A stretch of 64,000 bases of DNA from positions 1 to 64,000 of the forward strand of contig JAMOWA010000007.1 in NCBI GenBank assembly GCA_027061805.1, given 5' to 3'. Shown piece after piece: positions 26,843 through 36,047 of this stretch. This DNA is from Thermoanaerobaculia bacterium. GTDB taxonomy: Bacteria; Acidobacteriota; Thermoanaerobaculia; Thermoanaerobaculales; Sulfomarinibacteraceae. Position 1 is the first letter of the stretch. Every line of letters begins with the position of its first letter. Both the position numbers and the translations under genes were made by a program. The notes beneath the pieces are model-generated. The model was not told where the DNA came from and did no database searches. It saw nothing but the letters and a program-made list of their open reading frames with translations.

Positions 26843-28075
26843 TCACTCGTACCGCAGCGCCACCACGGGATCGAGCCGCGAGGCGCGAACGGCGGGGTAC
26901 AGGCCGAAGACCAGCCCCACGACGGTGGCGGCGCCCACGGCCGCCGCGATCATGGCTGGCGTCAGCAGGATCTTCACGTAGAGGAGCTTCGAGATGGTCC
27001 AGGTGAAGCCGATGCCCACCCCGAGTCCGATGGCGCCCCCGAAGACCGTGACCACCAGGGCCTCCACCAGGAACTGGACGAAGACCTGCCAGCCCGTGGC
27101 GCCCAGGGCCTTGCGGACCCCCACGTCGCGCATCCGCGTGGTGAAGGAGGCCAGCATGATGTTGGTGATCACGATCCCCCCCACGAGCAGGGAGATGATC
27201 CCACAGGCCAGGAAGGTGATGTTGTAGATCTGCCCCTCCCTGTTGCCCTGCTCGATGCTCTCCCTGCGGTCCCAGATCCCGAAGTCCTGCACACCGTGAC
27301 GGGCCAGCAGCAGCCGCTCCAGCCCCTGACGGGCCTCGGTGTGGGCGTCGAGGCTGGCCAGGCGGAGGTTCAGCTCGTCGATCCTCTCCTCGCCGGCCGG
27401 CAGGTGCCGCTTCTTGTAGGTGGTCACCGGCACGGTGATCAACCGGTTCATCCATCCGTGGGCGTTGTACTTCGATCGCGTGTTGAAGTGGAAGACCTTC
27501 TCCTTCGTCACCCCGATCACCGTGTAGGTCACTCCCCCGATGGTGAGGGGCTTCCCCACGGGGTCGGCGGTGCCGAAGAGCTGCCGGGCCCGGGTGGATC
27601 CCAGCACCACCACGGCCGCCGCCGTCTCCATGTCCCGGGCGCTCAGGTAGCGCCCGCTGGCCATCTCGAGCTTCCGCATCCGCTGGAACTCCGGTTCGAT
27701 GGCCGAGATCCGGCACCGCATCTCGGTGCGGCCCGCACGGACCCTGTGGGACCGCGAGATCTCCGCCACCACCAGGTCGAAGCCGGGGAGCGTCTCGCGG
27801 ATGGCCTCGGCGTCGGCGAGCTTCAGCCCCATGCGCGAACGCTGGCGGGCGGAGAGCGTGAGCTCCGAGGGCGTCCGGTTGTACACGCCCATGAGCCGGG
27901 TGCCGCCGCTCTCGCGGTAGTACTCCTGCCGGGCGGCGTCCTGGCCCGAGGTCAGCCCCAGCGTGGCCACCACCGAGGCCACGCCCAGGATCACCCCCAG
28001 GGTCTGGAGGAGGGTCCGGCCGGCGTGCTCCCGGATCTCCACGAATCCCTCGCGGGCGAACTGGAGGAGGTTCAC
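26843..28075 (-). CDS. MacB-like ABC transporter permease (first of two)
   Basis: 410 aa from GTG 28075, which overlaps the ATPase stop as GTGA. Topology matches its sister: N-terminal helix (LLQTLGVILGVASVVATLGL), large periplasmic domain, and FtsX helices (ITFLACGIISLLVGGIVITN; VGIGFTWTISKLL; AVGAATVVGLVFGLYPAVRA). It ends ASRLDPVVALRYE. Two non-identical permeases in the operon suggest a heterodimeric membrane part. The conserved FtsX motif TTRMRDVGVRKALGAT is intact. Confidence 0.92.
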   Translation of the reverse strand: MNLLQFAREGFVEIREHAGRTLLQTLGVILGVASVVATLGLTSGQDAARQEYYRESGGTRLMGVYNRTPSELTLSARQRSRMGLKLADAEAIRETLPGFDLVVAEISRSHRVRAGRTEMRCRISAIEPEFQRMRKLEMASGRYLSARDMETAAAVVVLGSTRARQLFGTADPVGKPLTIGGVTYTVIGVTKEKVFHFNTRSKYNAHGWMNRLITVPVTTYKKRHLPAGEERIDELNLRLASLDAHTEARQGLERLLLARHGVQDFGIWDRRESIEQGNREGQIYNITFLACGIISLLVGGIVITNIMLASFTTRMRDVGVRKALGATGWQVFVQFLVEALVVTVFGGAIGLGVGIGFTWTISKLLYVKILLTPAMIAAAVGAATVVGLVFGLYPAVRASRLDPVVALRYE

Positions 28076-28767
28076 GCCGCGGCCTCCCCCCTCCCGTCCA
28101 CGATCCGGCCGTCCACCAGGGTGATGGTCCGGCCCGCCCTCCGGGCGATGCCGGGATCGTGGGTCACCACGATGATGGTCTGGCCCCTGGCGTGCATGGC
28201 CTCGAAGAGCTCCAGGATCTCCGAGCCCGTCTGCTGGTCCAGGTTGCCGGTGGGCTCGTCGGCCATGATCACCGAGGGCTCCGTCACCAGCGCCCGGGCG
28301 ATGGCGGCACGCTGCCGCTGGCCTCCAGACAGCTCGCCCGGCCGGTGCCGGGCGCGGTGGACCAGCCCCACCATCTCCAGGGCCTCCATGGCCCGCCGGC
28401 GGCGCTCCTGGCGCCCCACGCCGGCGTACAGGAGCGGCAGCTCCACGTTGCGGAGCAGCGAGGCCCTGGGCAGCAGGTTGAAGCTCTGGAAGATGAATCC
28501 GATCTCCCGGTTCCGGAGGTGCGCCAGGTGCCGCGCCCCCAGCGAGGAGACCTCGGTGCCGTCCAGGAGGTAGGAGCCCGCCGTGGGTGTGTCGAGCAGA
28601 CCCAGGATGTGCATGAGCGTGGATTTCCCGGATCCCGAGGGTCCCATGACGGCCACGTGCTCGCCCCGCTGGAGGACCAGGTCCACCTCCCTGAGGGCGT
28701 GGACCGCCACCTCCCCGGCCCCGTAGACCTTGCACACACCCTGGAGGCGGATCAGGGGCTCGCTCAC
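28072..28767 (-). CDS. MacB/LolD-type ABC transporter ATPase
   Basis: 231 aa, normal for the family. Walker A GPSGSGKST, Q-loop FIFQSFNLLPR, signature LSGGQRQRAAIARAL, Walker B SVIMADEPTGNLD and switch His in VVTHD are all intact. The start is GTG 28767 with a GAGGAGGA site; the stop of the adaptor overlaps it (GTGA). Earlier in-frame codons would extend into adaptor coding sequence. It powers the two permeases encoded downstream. Confidence 0.95.
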   Translation of the reverse strand: MSEPLIRLQGVCKVYGAGEVAVHALREVDLVLQRGEHVAVMGPSGSGKSTLMHILGLLDTPTAGSYLLDGTEVSSLGARHLAHLRNREIGFIFQSFNLLPRASLLRNVELPLLYAGVGRQERRRRAMEALEMVGLVHRARHRPGELSGGQRQRAAIARALVTEPSVIMADEPTGNLDQQTGSEILELFEAMHARGQTIIVVTHDPGIARRAGRTITLVDGRIVDGRGEAAA

Positions 28768-29954
28768 GATTCCTCCTCCTCGGGCTTGCTGGGATCGGCC
28801 AGGGCCACGCGCTCGCCGGGCTGGAGGCCCTCCACGATCTCCACGTCGGTGGTGGAGGAGATCCCCGTCACCACCGTGCGCTCCTCGAACCACCGGCGCC
28901 ACTCCTGGCGGGGGTCGTCGTCCCATGGCACCTCGCCGTCCTGTCCCTCCGCGGGAAGGGGCTCGGCCCGCTTCACGTAGACGATCTCCTCGTCTCCCCT
29001 CAGGAACACACACTCCACGGGCACCGTCAGGGCCTCCTCGCGCTTCTCGCCCCGGACCTCGATGTTGGCGGTCATCCCGGTTCGCAGCTCGTGACCGAGA
29101 CGTTCGAGCGCGATCTCCACGTCGAAGACCTTCACCTGGTCGTCCAGTCGGGCCGCGGGGGCGATCCTACTGATGGTCCCGGGGAAGACCTCCCTCGGAA
29201 AGGCGTCCAGGGTCACCCGGACCGGCTGGCCCTCGCGGATCTTGCCGATGTCCACCTCGTTGACGCCCGCCTTCACCTGCATGGTACCCAGGTCTGCCAC
29301 GGTGGCGATCACGGTCCCCGCGTTGAAGGATCCGCTCCCCGTGACCGTCTCTCCCAGCTCCACGGGCCGGTCGATGATCACGCCGTCCATGGGCGAGCCG
29401 ATGTTCACCACCTGGCGGGGGTTGTCCCCCACGGGAATGCCAGAGGCCACCACCAGCTCCATCTTCTCCGTGGCGTCCCGGAGCACCTGCTCGGCCTGGC
29501 GGAAGCGGGTCTCCGCCTGGCGGTGCACCTCCACCGAGATCAGGCCGTGCTCGAAGAGCTGCCGCCTGGCCTCGTACTCCTGGCGGGCGTCCTCCAGAGC
29601 GATCCTCGCGGACCGGACGCGGTTCCGTACGGCCAGGAGGTCCTGGGCCTGGTTCACGTCGGGCTCGATCCTGGCGATGAGCTGCCCCTTCGCCACCCGG
29701 TCGCCCGCCCGGACCGGCAGCCCCACCACCCGCCCGGAGAGCGTGGACTTGATGTCCACCTTCACCTCGGGTTCCACGGTGCCCACCTCGCGGACCACCA
29801 CCTGGATGCTCCCGGTCCGTGCCTCGAGGCAGGGAATCCCAGGGCCCTGCTCCGGCTCCGGGTTCCTGACCCGCTCACGGCCCGCCAGGGCCACCGCAGC
29901 CGCAACCATCACCAGGACTGCCACCAGCACCCACCATCTCTTCCCGCGACTCAT
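28764..29954 (-). CDS. MacA-like periplasmic adaptor (HlyD family)
   Basis: 396 aa. One N-terminal membrane anchor (WWVLVAVLVMVAAAVALAG) is followed by a lipoyl half (KSTLSGRVVGLPVRAGDRVA), a helical hairpin (about 95-165) and the second half with beta-barrel (GSPMDGVIIDRPVELGETVT). A C-terminal membrane-proximal domain ends in an acidic tail (SKPEEEES). The ATG at 29954 has GGAGG upstream. It is the first gene of the four-gene exporter operon; it would join the permeases to an outer-membrane factor, perhaps the TolC-like protein at 12.6 kb. Confidence 0.92.
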   Translation of the reverse strand: MSRGKRWWVLVAVLVMVAAAVALAGRERVRNPEPEQGPGIPCLEARTGSIQVVVREVGTVEPEVKVDIKSTLSGRVVGLPVRAGDRVAKGQLIARIEPDVNQAQDLLAVRNRVRSARIALEDARQEYEARRQLFEHGLISVEVHRQAETRFRQAEQVLRDATEKMELVVASGIPVGDNPRQVVNIGSPMDGVIIDRPVELGETVTGSGSFNAGTVIATVADLGTMQVKAGVNEVDIGKIREGQPVRVTLDAFPREVFPGTISRIAPAARLDDQVKVFDVEIALERLGHELRTGMTANIEVRGEKREEALTVPVECVFLRGDEEIVYVKRAEPLPAEGQDGEVPWDDDPRQEWRRWFEERTVVTGISSTTDVEIVEGLQPGERVALADPSKPEEEES

Positions 29955-30133
29955 GCTTGCCTCCAGCCGGGGTTGCCACCCTGTCACAGGACACTACGGA
30001 AAACCGGCGAACGGGGTTCTCTGACGCCTCCGTCCCATCCCGGGATGGAGTCCTGTATACTCGGGCCAGCAGCCCCAGGAAGGAACTCGGGACGCCGCCC
30101 ACTCGCAAGGCGGTGGTCATCGGCTGGAGGATC

Positions 30134-32209
30134 ATGGCGACGCCATTCCACGATCAGGGCTTCCGGACCCCGCAGGACGCATGGTTCAGGGCACTGGCCG
30201 AACGCTTTGCCATCGCCCTGTTCGTCCATCACAAGGGACGGTTCGTCTACGCCAACCCCGCCACCGCGAGCCTCAGCGGCTACCCGGTGGCAGAGCTGCT
30301 CCGCATGGGTCTCAGCGAGATCGTGCATCCCGACGACTGGCCCATGGTGGTCGAGCTCGAGCGCGAGCTCCGTCACTCGGGAAACCCGGGATGGATCGAG
30401 TTCCGCATCGTCCGTTCCGACGGTACCGTCCGGTGGGTGACCTACTCGGTGACCACCATGGAGGTCGATGGACTGAACGTCGCCGTGGGGACGGCGGTGG
30501 ACACCACGCGCCGCGCCGAGGCCGAACGCGCGCTGCGGGAGTACCGGGAGTGGCTCGAGATGGCCCAGCGCGCCGGGCGCAGTCTTGCCTGGGAGTGGCA
30601 CCGGGACAACGACAGGCTGATCATCGCCGGTTCGCCCGCGGATGTCTACGGCACCGATCCGGACCAGGTCCCGCGGACGGGCGCCGAGCTGCTCCGGAAC
30701 ATCCCTGCGGAGGATATCTCGATCATCCAGGGAGCCATCCGGGAGAGCGCCCGTACAGGACGCCCCTTCGCCGTGGAGCACCGGTTGCTTCTCGGGCCCC
30801 GGGATCTCCGATGGATCACCGTCCGCGGCCAGGCCTTCCTGGGACCCGACGGCCGCCTGACCCGGGTGGCCGGCGTCTCCGCCGACGTCACGGACCGCAA
30901 GCGTGCCGAGAGCGAGCGCAACTACTACTCCACCCACGATCCGCTCACCGGCCTTCTCAACCGCCGGGAGTTCGAGCGCAGGCTGGAGGGTGCCGTCTCC
31001 AGGGCCCGCAGGGGTGGCATCCCCCATGCTCTCTGCTACGTGGACCTGGACGACTTCAAGGTGGTCAACGATATCTGCGGTCACGGGGCGGGGGATCAGC
31101 TCCTCCGGGGTCTCGCCTCGGCACTGGCCTCATCGCTGCCACCCGAGGACTCGGTGGGCCGTCTGGGCGGGGACGAGTTCGGTGCACTCTTCACCGACTG
31201 CCCGGAGACGGAGGCGCAGCGGCGCGCCGAGAACCTCCTGGAGGCCATCCGGAGCTACGGGTTCTCGTGGGAGGGCCAGGCCTTCGAGATGGGGGCCAGC
31301 ATCGGCATCGTCCTGATCGACAGGGACTGCGCCGAACCCCATGACCTGCTCCGGGCTGCGGACAACGCCTGCTACGTGGCCAAGAACAGGGGACGGAACC
31401 GGATCCACGTCTACCGGCCCGACGACACCGAGGTCAGGGATCGCACCGTCCAGGCCACCTGGATCCAGCGACTCAAGGCAGCCCTCGCCAGCGGCTCGTT
31501 TCGTCTCATGGCCCAGCCCATCGTTCCGCTGAGCAGCGAGACCCATCCTCCCATGGTGGAGATCCTCCTCCGGCTGCAGGAGCCCGGATCGAAGGCCATC
31601 CCCCCCACCGAGTTCATTCCCGCGGCCGAACGGGCCCAGCTCATGGCCTCCATCGACCGCTGGGTGATCCGCACCACCTTCCAGAGCCTCACCCGCAACA
31701 GCTCCCCCCAGAACGAGAATGCCATCCTGTTCACCATCAACCTCTCCGGCCAGTCCCTGAGCGACCCCTCCTTCATGGAGAGCATCGAGCGGGAGCTTCA
31801 GGGGACGGGTCTCCCCGCCCACCGGATCTGCTTCGAGATCACCGAGACCGCGGCCATCTCCGATCTCTCCAGTGCACGGTCGTTCATGGAGCGTCTCCGG
31901 GAGATCGGGTGCCGCTTCATCCTGGACGACTTCGGGCGGGGACTGTCGAGCTTCACCTACCTCCGGACCCTGCCCGTCCAGTACCTCAAGATCGACGGTG
32001 ACCTGGTGCGCGACATCGTCCACGATGCCGTCCGGCGTGAGATGGTGCTGGCCATCCACCGGATCGGGCGGGCCATGAACCTCACCACCATCGGCGAGTC
32101 CGTGGAATCGGCCGCCACCCTGGAGCTGCTCCGCGAGATGGGCATCGACTACGCCCAGGGCTCCCACACCGGGCGCCCCGCGCCCTTCCCCCGCCCACCC
32201 GCCCGGTGA
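30134..32209 (+). CDS. PAS-PAS-GGDEF-EAL cyclic-di-GMP signalling protein
   Basis: 691 aa with no membrane helices. Two PAS domains (about 15-135 and 145-265) lead into GGDEF (about 270-430), with an intact RLGGDEFGALF; no RxxD inhibitory site is seen just upstream. The EAL domain follows (about 440-680). Its first motif reads EILLR instead of EALLR; the metal-site residues in FEITETA, ILDDFGRG, LKIDG and TIGESVES appear kept, so phosphodiesterase activity is plausible though the motif is atypical. YAQGSHTGRP ends the domain, and the last residues (PFPRPPAR) are encoded by the start of a dispersed intergenic repeat. ATG 30134 follows GGAGG. A possible -10 (TATACT, 30056-30061) has no convincing -35. 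Confidence 0.9.
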   Translation: MATPFHDQGFRTPQDAWFRALAERFAIALFVHHKGRFVYANPATASLSGYPVAELLRMGLSEIVHPDDWPMVVELERELRHSGNPGWIEFRIVRSDGTVRWVTYSVTTMEVDGLNVAVGTAVDTTRRAEAERALREYREWLEMAQRAGRSLAWEWHRDNDRLIIAGSPADVYGTDPDQVPRTGAELLRNIPAEDISIIQGAIRESARTGRPFAVEHRLLLGPRDLRWITVRGQAFLGPDGRLTRVAGVSADVTDRKRAESERNYYSTHDPLTGLLNRREFERRLEGAVSRARRGGIPHALCYVDLDDFKVVNDICGHGAGDQLLRGLASALASSLPPEDSVGRLGGDEFGALFTDCPETEAQRRAENLLEAIRSYGFSWEGQAFEMGASIGIVLIDRDCAEPHDLLRAADNACYVAKNRGRNRIHVYRPDDTEVRDRTVQATWIQRLKAALASGSFRLMAQPIVPLSSETHPPMVEILLRLQEPGSKAIPPTEFIPAAERAQLMASIDRWVIRTTFQSLTRNSSPQNENAILFTINLSGQSLSDPSFMESIERELQGTGLPAHRICFEITETAAISDLSSARSFMERLREIGCRFILDDFGRGLSSFTYLRTLPVQYLKIDGDLVRDIVHDAVRREMVLAIHRIGRAMNLTTIGESVESAATLELLREMGIDYAQGSHTGRPAPFPRPPAR

Positions 32210-32387
32210 AGACGTGAAGACGTCCCCCGCCCTCCCCGGAGGGGGCAGGGGTGCAGGGGTGCAGGGGAGGGGGGGGGACGTCATCCCGACGCGGCCGGGC
32301 GCGCTTCGGCAACCAGATGGAGCTGGGGGCGCGCCCTGAAGGACGTGCCTACACCCGGAAGTGCCTCGTTCATTTCACGTTTCCAGG
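32188..32387. repeat. Modular intergenic repeat, copy 3 (short form)
   Basis: Blocks in order: CCCGCCCACCCGCCCGGTG, two GTGAAGAC units (32206-32221), CCCCCGCCCTCCCCGG, GCAGGGGT units (about 32246-32263), then CTCGTTCATTTCACGTTTCC (32365-32384). It matches copy 2 block by block but lacks that copy's central modules. It contains the stop codon of the GGDEF-EAL gene. Confidence 0.75.
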
Positions 32388-32396
32388 GTCACGGCC

Positions 32397-35300
32397 TCAC
32401 TTCCCCCACTCCGGAATGCGGCACGGGGTCCAGGGGGCACCGGCGGCCTCCAGCTGGCGCTCGATGGCCGCCAGGTCGGTCTCCACCAGGGTCCGGAAGG
32501 CCTCCAGCTGCTCCACGAAGCCCTGCTCCGCCCAGGCGTAGCCCTGCTCCTGGGTGGCCGTGGGCGGTGCCGCGGTGTTCCACTGGCTGTCCACGATGCG
32601 CTCCACCCGCCCCAGGATGGAGGGCGGCGTGAGCTCCCAGCGCCTCGCGCGCGTGCGGTCGCCCCGGAGCGCGGTGAGGATCCCATCCAGCCGGTCCTGC
32701 AGCCCCGTCACCGTCTCCAGCAGCGCCGGGTCCGCCGCGGGCGTCACCAGGAGCGTCCTGCGGATCCTGGCCAGGCGGTCAGCGGTCTCGTTGGCCGCCT
32801 CCAGAAGTCCGTGCACGGCGCCCCGCAGCCGGGCCACCTTCTTCCGGAAGGCCGCCGTGGCCGCCACGTCCACACCAGCCGTTGGATGCAGGGGCCGGAC
32901 ATGGAAGGACACCGGCTCGCCGGACTCCGTGAGCTTCCCGTCCACCAGCGTCCCCAGGGTCACGGAATAGGTCCCGGGCAGCACCAGCGGTCCCTTGTCG
33001 CCCTCGGACCACGGGGCATGCTCGCCACCCCCGTCCAGGCTCACGGGTGTGGACGGCGGGTAGCGGAGGTCCCAGGCCACCCTGTGGAAGCCCTTGCCCC
33101 GGGGCCCGGTCACCCGGCGCACCACGTTGCCGTCGGCGTCCCGCACCGTGAGCACCACGGCAGGCTCCTGCTCCCGGTCCTCGGCGCGGAGCTCCTCCCA
33201 GGACGGCCAGGCCGGCGGCTCGCCCGCCTCCTCGGCCTTCTTCTCCGCCGTGCGCCGGCGCTCGGCCCGCGTCTCGAGCCCCTCCTTCATCCACCAGGTG
33301 AACACGGCCCCGAAGGGGGGGTTGGGCGCGGCGTAGAAGGCATCGCCCTGGAAGCCGCGGCCGCGGATGCCCAGGGGGCGCCGCGGCACGTAGAGCAGCG
33401 CATCCTTCACCGGGAAGAGATGCCGGGGCTGCTTCAGGACGGCCTCGGAGAGCCCCCGGAGCGGCGAGTAGTCGTCCAGGATGTAGAACCCCCGCCCGAA
33501 GGTGGCCAGCACCAGGTCGTTCTCGCGCTCCTGGATGGCGATGTCCATGACCGCCACGGTGGGGAGCCCACCCTTGAGCTGGACCCAGCTGCCCCCGCCG
33601 TCCGTGGAGAACCAGAGCCCGAGCTCGGTGCCCACGAACAGGAGCTTCGGGTCCACGTGGTCCTCGGCCACGTCGTGGACGTAGTGGGGCGCCTCCAGGT
33701 TCGCAGCGATGGAGGTGAAGGTCCGCCCGCGGTCGCGGCTCACCATCAGGTAGGGGGTGGAGTCCCCCATCTTGTGGTTGTCGAAGGCCACGTAGACCGT
33801 GCCGGGGTCGTGGCGCGAGGCCTCCACCGCGCTCACGTAGGCCTTCTGCGGCACCCCGGGGAAGGTGTCCACCCTGCGCCAGGTGGCCCCGCCGTCCTCG
33901 GTCACCTGGAGCAGGCCGTCGTCGGTGCCCACGTAGATCAGCCCCTCCACGAGGGGGGACTCGCTCATGGACACGATGTTGCCGTACTGGGAGGTGGAGG
34001 CGTTCCTGGCCACGGCGTCCACGCTCCAGACCTTCCCCATCACGGGGAGGGCGTTGCGGTCGAGCTGCCGGGTCAGATCGGGGCTGATGGCCTTCCACGT
34101 GTCGCCCCGATCGTCGGAACGGAACACCCTCTGGGCCGCGAAGTAGAGCCGCGTGTGGCTGTGGGGGCTGATGAGGAGCGGCGAGTCCCAGTTCCAGCGG
34201 AGGGGCGGCTCGCCGGGGGCGGGTTGGGGCTGGATGTCCACCATCTCGCCCGTCCTCCGGTCGTAGCGCACCAGGCCGCCGTACTGGTACTCGCTGTAGA
34301 CGATGTCGGGGTCCTCCGGGTCGACGGCGGGCCGGAAGCCGTCGCCGAAGACCGTGACGAACCAGTCGCCGTTGGTGATGCCGGTCTCGTTGATGGTCCT
34401 CGCGGGACCACCGAGGGTGGCGTTGTCCTGGGTGCCGCCGTAGACGAAGTAGAAGGGTTCCGAGGTGTCCACGGCCACCCGGTAGAACTGGGTGATGGGC
34501 AGGTTGGCCGCGAACTGCCAGGTCGCGCCGCGGTCCCAGCTCTGGTACACGCCGCCGTCACACCCGGCGATCAGGTGCCTCGTGTCCTCCGGATCGATCC
34601 ACAGGGCGTGGTTGTCCACGTGCTTGAGCTTCTCGGGAACCTTCCTCCAGGTGGCCCCTCCGTCCTCGGAGACGTGCATGAAGGTGTCCATGGAGTAGAC
34701 CCGTCCCGGGTCCTTCGGGTCCACCACCAGCTCGTTGTAGTACTGGGGGCTCGCGCTCATGTGGTCCGACCGCTTCTCCCAGGTCTCGCCACGGTCGGTG
34801 GACCGGAACACGCCGCCCTCGTCACGGGCCGCCTCCACGATGGCGTAGAGAACGTCGGGATCCGAGGGGGCCATGGCCAGGCCGATCCGGCCCAGGTCCA
34901 CGTCCTTCGGCAGGCCGTTGGTGAGCTTGCGCCAGGTCGTGCCACCATCCGTGGACTTGTAGATGGCGGACTCGGGGCCGCCGTTGATGAGCGTCCAGAC
35001 GTGCCGGCGCCGCTGGTAGGCCGCGGCGTAGACCACGTCGGGGTCCCGCGGATCCAGGATCACGTCGGTGACCCCCGTCCTCGGGCTGATGTCGAGCACG
35101 AGCTCCCAGGTGGCCCCGCCGTCCGTGCTCCTGTAGAGTCCCCGGTCACCCCCGTCGTTCCACAGGGGGCCCTGGGAGGCCACCCACACCACGTCGGAGT
35201 CCCGGGGATCGATGACGATCTTCGCGATGTGCTCGGACCTCTCCAGTCCCATCCTCGTCCAGCTGACGCCACCGTCGGTGCTGCGGTAGACGCCATCGCC

Positions 35301-35696
35301 GAAGGAGACGCTCCGCTGGGAGTTGTTCTCCCCCGTCCCCACCCAGACCACGGAGGGGTTCTTCGGGTCCACGGTGATACAGCCGATGGAGTAGGACCCC
35401 TCCCCGTCGAAGACCGGCTCGAAGGTCACGCCCCCGCTGGTGGTCTTCCAGACGCCGCCGGAGGCGGCGGCGACCCAGAACTCCGCCGGGCGTTCGGGGT
35501 TGACCGCGATGTCGGCCACCCGGCCCGAGGTCAGGGCAGGACCGATGCCCCGGAGCTTCAGGCCTGCCAGGTTCCCGGCCGAGAGCAGGGTCTCCGGCTT
35601 CTTCGCCTCCACCCCCTTCTTCTCCCGGGCGGCACCCGTACCCGGGACCGAAACCATGATCAGCGTACCGAGCAACAGGACGGTCAGACGGCGCAT
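32397..35696 (-). CDS. Exported BNR/Asp-box beta-propeller protein (sialidase/VPS10-like fold)
   Basis: 1099 aa with signal peptide MRRLTVLLLGTLIMVSVPGT. At least ten Asp-box motifs (SxDxGxTW) are visible, among them YRSTDGGVSWTRM, YRSTDGGATWELV, YKSTDGGTTWRKL, FRSTDRGETWEKR, HVSEDGGATWRKV and LWFSTDGGGSWVQL. They fill about residues 45-760 and imply one large or two stacked propellers. A beta-rich C-terminal domain with an Ala/Leu/Arg helical stretch (residues about 960-1090) follows. This domain plan is common in Acidobacteriota, Gemmatimonadota and Bacteroidota; annotations such as glycosyl hydrolase are by fold only, and no sialidase catalytic set is evident. ATG 35696 follows GAGGAGG. 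Confidence 0.88.
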   Translation of the reverse strand: MRRLTVLLLGTLIMVSVPGTGAAREKKGVEAKKPETLLSAGNLAGLKLRGIGPALTSGRVADIAVNPERPAEFWVAAASGGVWKTTSGGVTFEPVFDGEGSYSIGCITVDPKNPSVVWVGTGENNSQRSVSFGDGVYRSTDGGVSWTRMGLERSEHIAKIVIDPRDSDVVWVASQGPLWNDGGDRGLYRSTDGGATWELVLDISPRTGVTDVILDPRDPDVVYAAAYQRRRHVWTLINGGPESAIYKSTDGGTTWRKLTNGLPKDVDLGRIGLAMAPSDPDVLYAIVEAARDEGGVFRSTDRGETWEKRSDHMSASPQYYNELVVDPKDPGRVYSMDTFMHVSEDGGATWRKVPEKLKHVDNHALWIDPEDTRHLIAGCDGGVYQSWDRGATWQFAANLPITQFYRVAVDTSEPFYFVYGGTQDNATLGGPARTINETGITNGDWFVTVFGDGFRPAVDPEDPDIVYSEYQYGGLVRYDRRTGEMVDIQPQPAPGEPPLRWNWDSPLLISPHSHTRLYFAAQRVFRSDDRGDTWKAISPDLTRQLDRNALPVMGKVWSVDAVARNASTSQYGNIVSMSESPLVEGLIYVGTDDGLLQVTEDGGATWRRVDTFPGVPQKAYVSAVEASRHDPGTVYVAFDNHKMGDSTPYLMVSRDRGRTFTSIAANLEAPHYVHDVAEDHVDPKLLFVGTELGLWFSTDGGGSWVQLKGGLPTVAVMDIAIQERENDLVLATFGRGFYILDDYSPLRGLSEAVLKQPRHLFPVKDALLYVPRRPLGIRGRGFQGDAFYAAPNPPFGAVFTWWMKEGLETRAERRRTAEKKAEEAGEPPAWPSWEELRAEDREQEPAVVLTVRDADGNVVRRVTGPRGKGFHRVAWDLRYPPSTPVSLDGGGEHAPWSEGDKGPLVLPGTYSVTLGTLVDGKLTESGEPVSFHVRPLHPTAGVDVAATAAFRKKVARLRGAVHGLLEAANETADRLARIRRTLLVTPAADPALLETVTGLQDRLDGILTALRGDRTRARRWELTPPSILGRVERIVDSQWNTAAPPTATQEQGYAWAEQGFVEQLEAFRTLVETDLAAIERQLEAAGAPWTPCRIPEWGK

Positions 35697-36047
35697 GGGA
35701 TCCTCCTCGGCCGGCGTCCGGCAGGAGGGTGGCCCTCCGCACCCGGGGCGCCGGGATCGCGATGCACCGATCCTAGCAGAGGCGGGTCATCCCGCCACAA
35801 CCAGCCTCCACACCGCCGCGGCGGCCAGCCCGGCCGCTTCCCCACGGCCTCCACCACGAAGAGCAGCCCGAAGGCAAGGCGCGGACGTGCGAGGCAACCG
35901 GCTCCACGAGCTCTCCCCGGCTCATGGCGCTCCGACCCCCTTCACCGGGACGGATTCCGATGCGGTTCCCTGCGGGGGAGAGCAGCACACCCCCACTCAC
36001 CGCGGGGCGAGCCCCGCGCCACCCGGCTCCGTCCCCACCTCCTCTCC
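35697..36047. other. Gene-free stretch of about 350 bp with a possible terminator
   Basis: No credible coding frame is seen. CGCGGGGC/GCCCCGCG (36001-36008 with 36011-36018) could terminate the minus-strand gene that ends at 36048. The remainder probably contains the promoter of the BNR gene, but no clear boxes were found. Confidence 0.4.

Noticed and set aside
32397-35696. Sialidase enzyme call for the BNR protein
   Set aside because: Asp-boxes give the fold only; the sialidase Arg triad and Tyr/Glu pair could not be identified.
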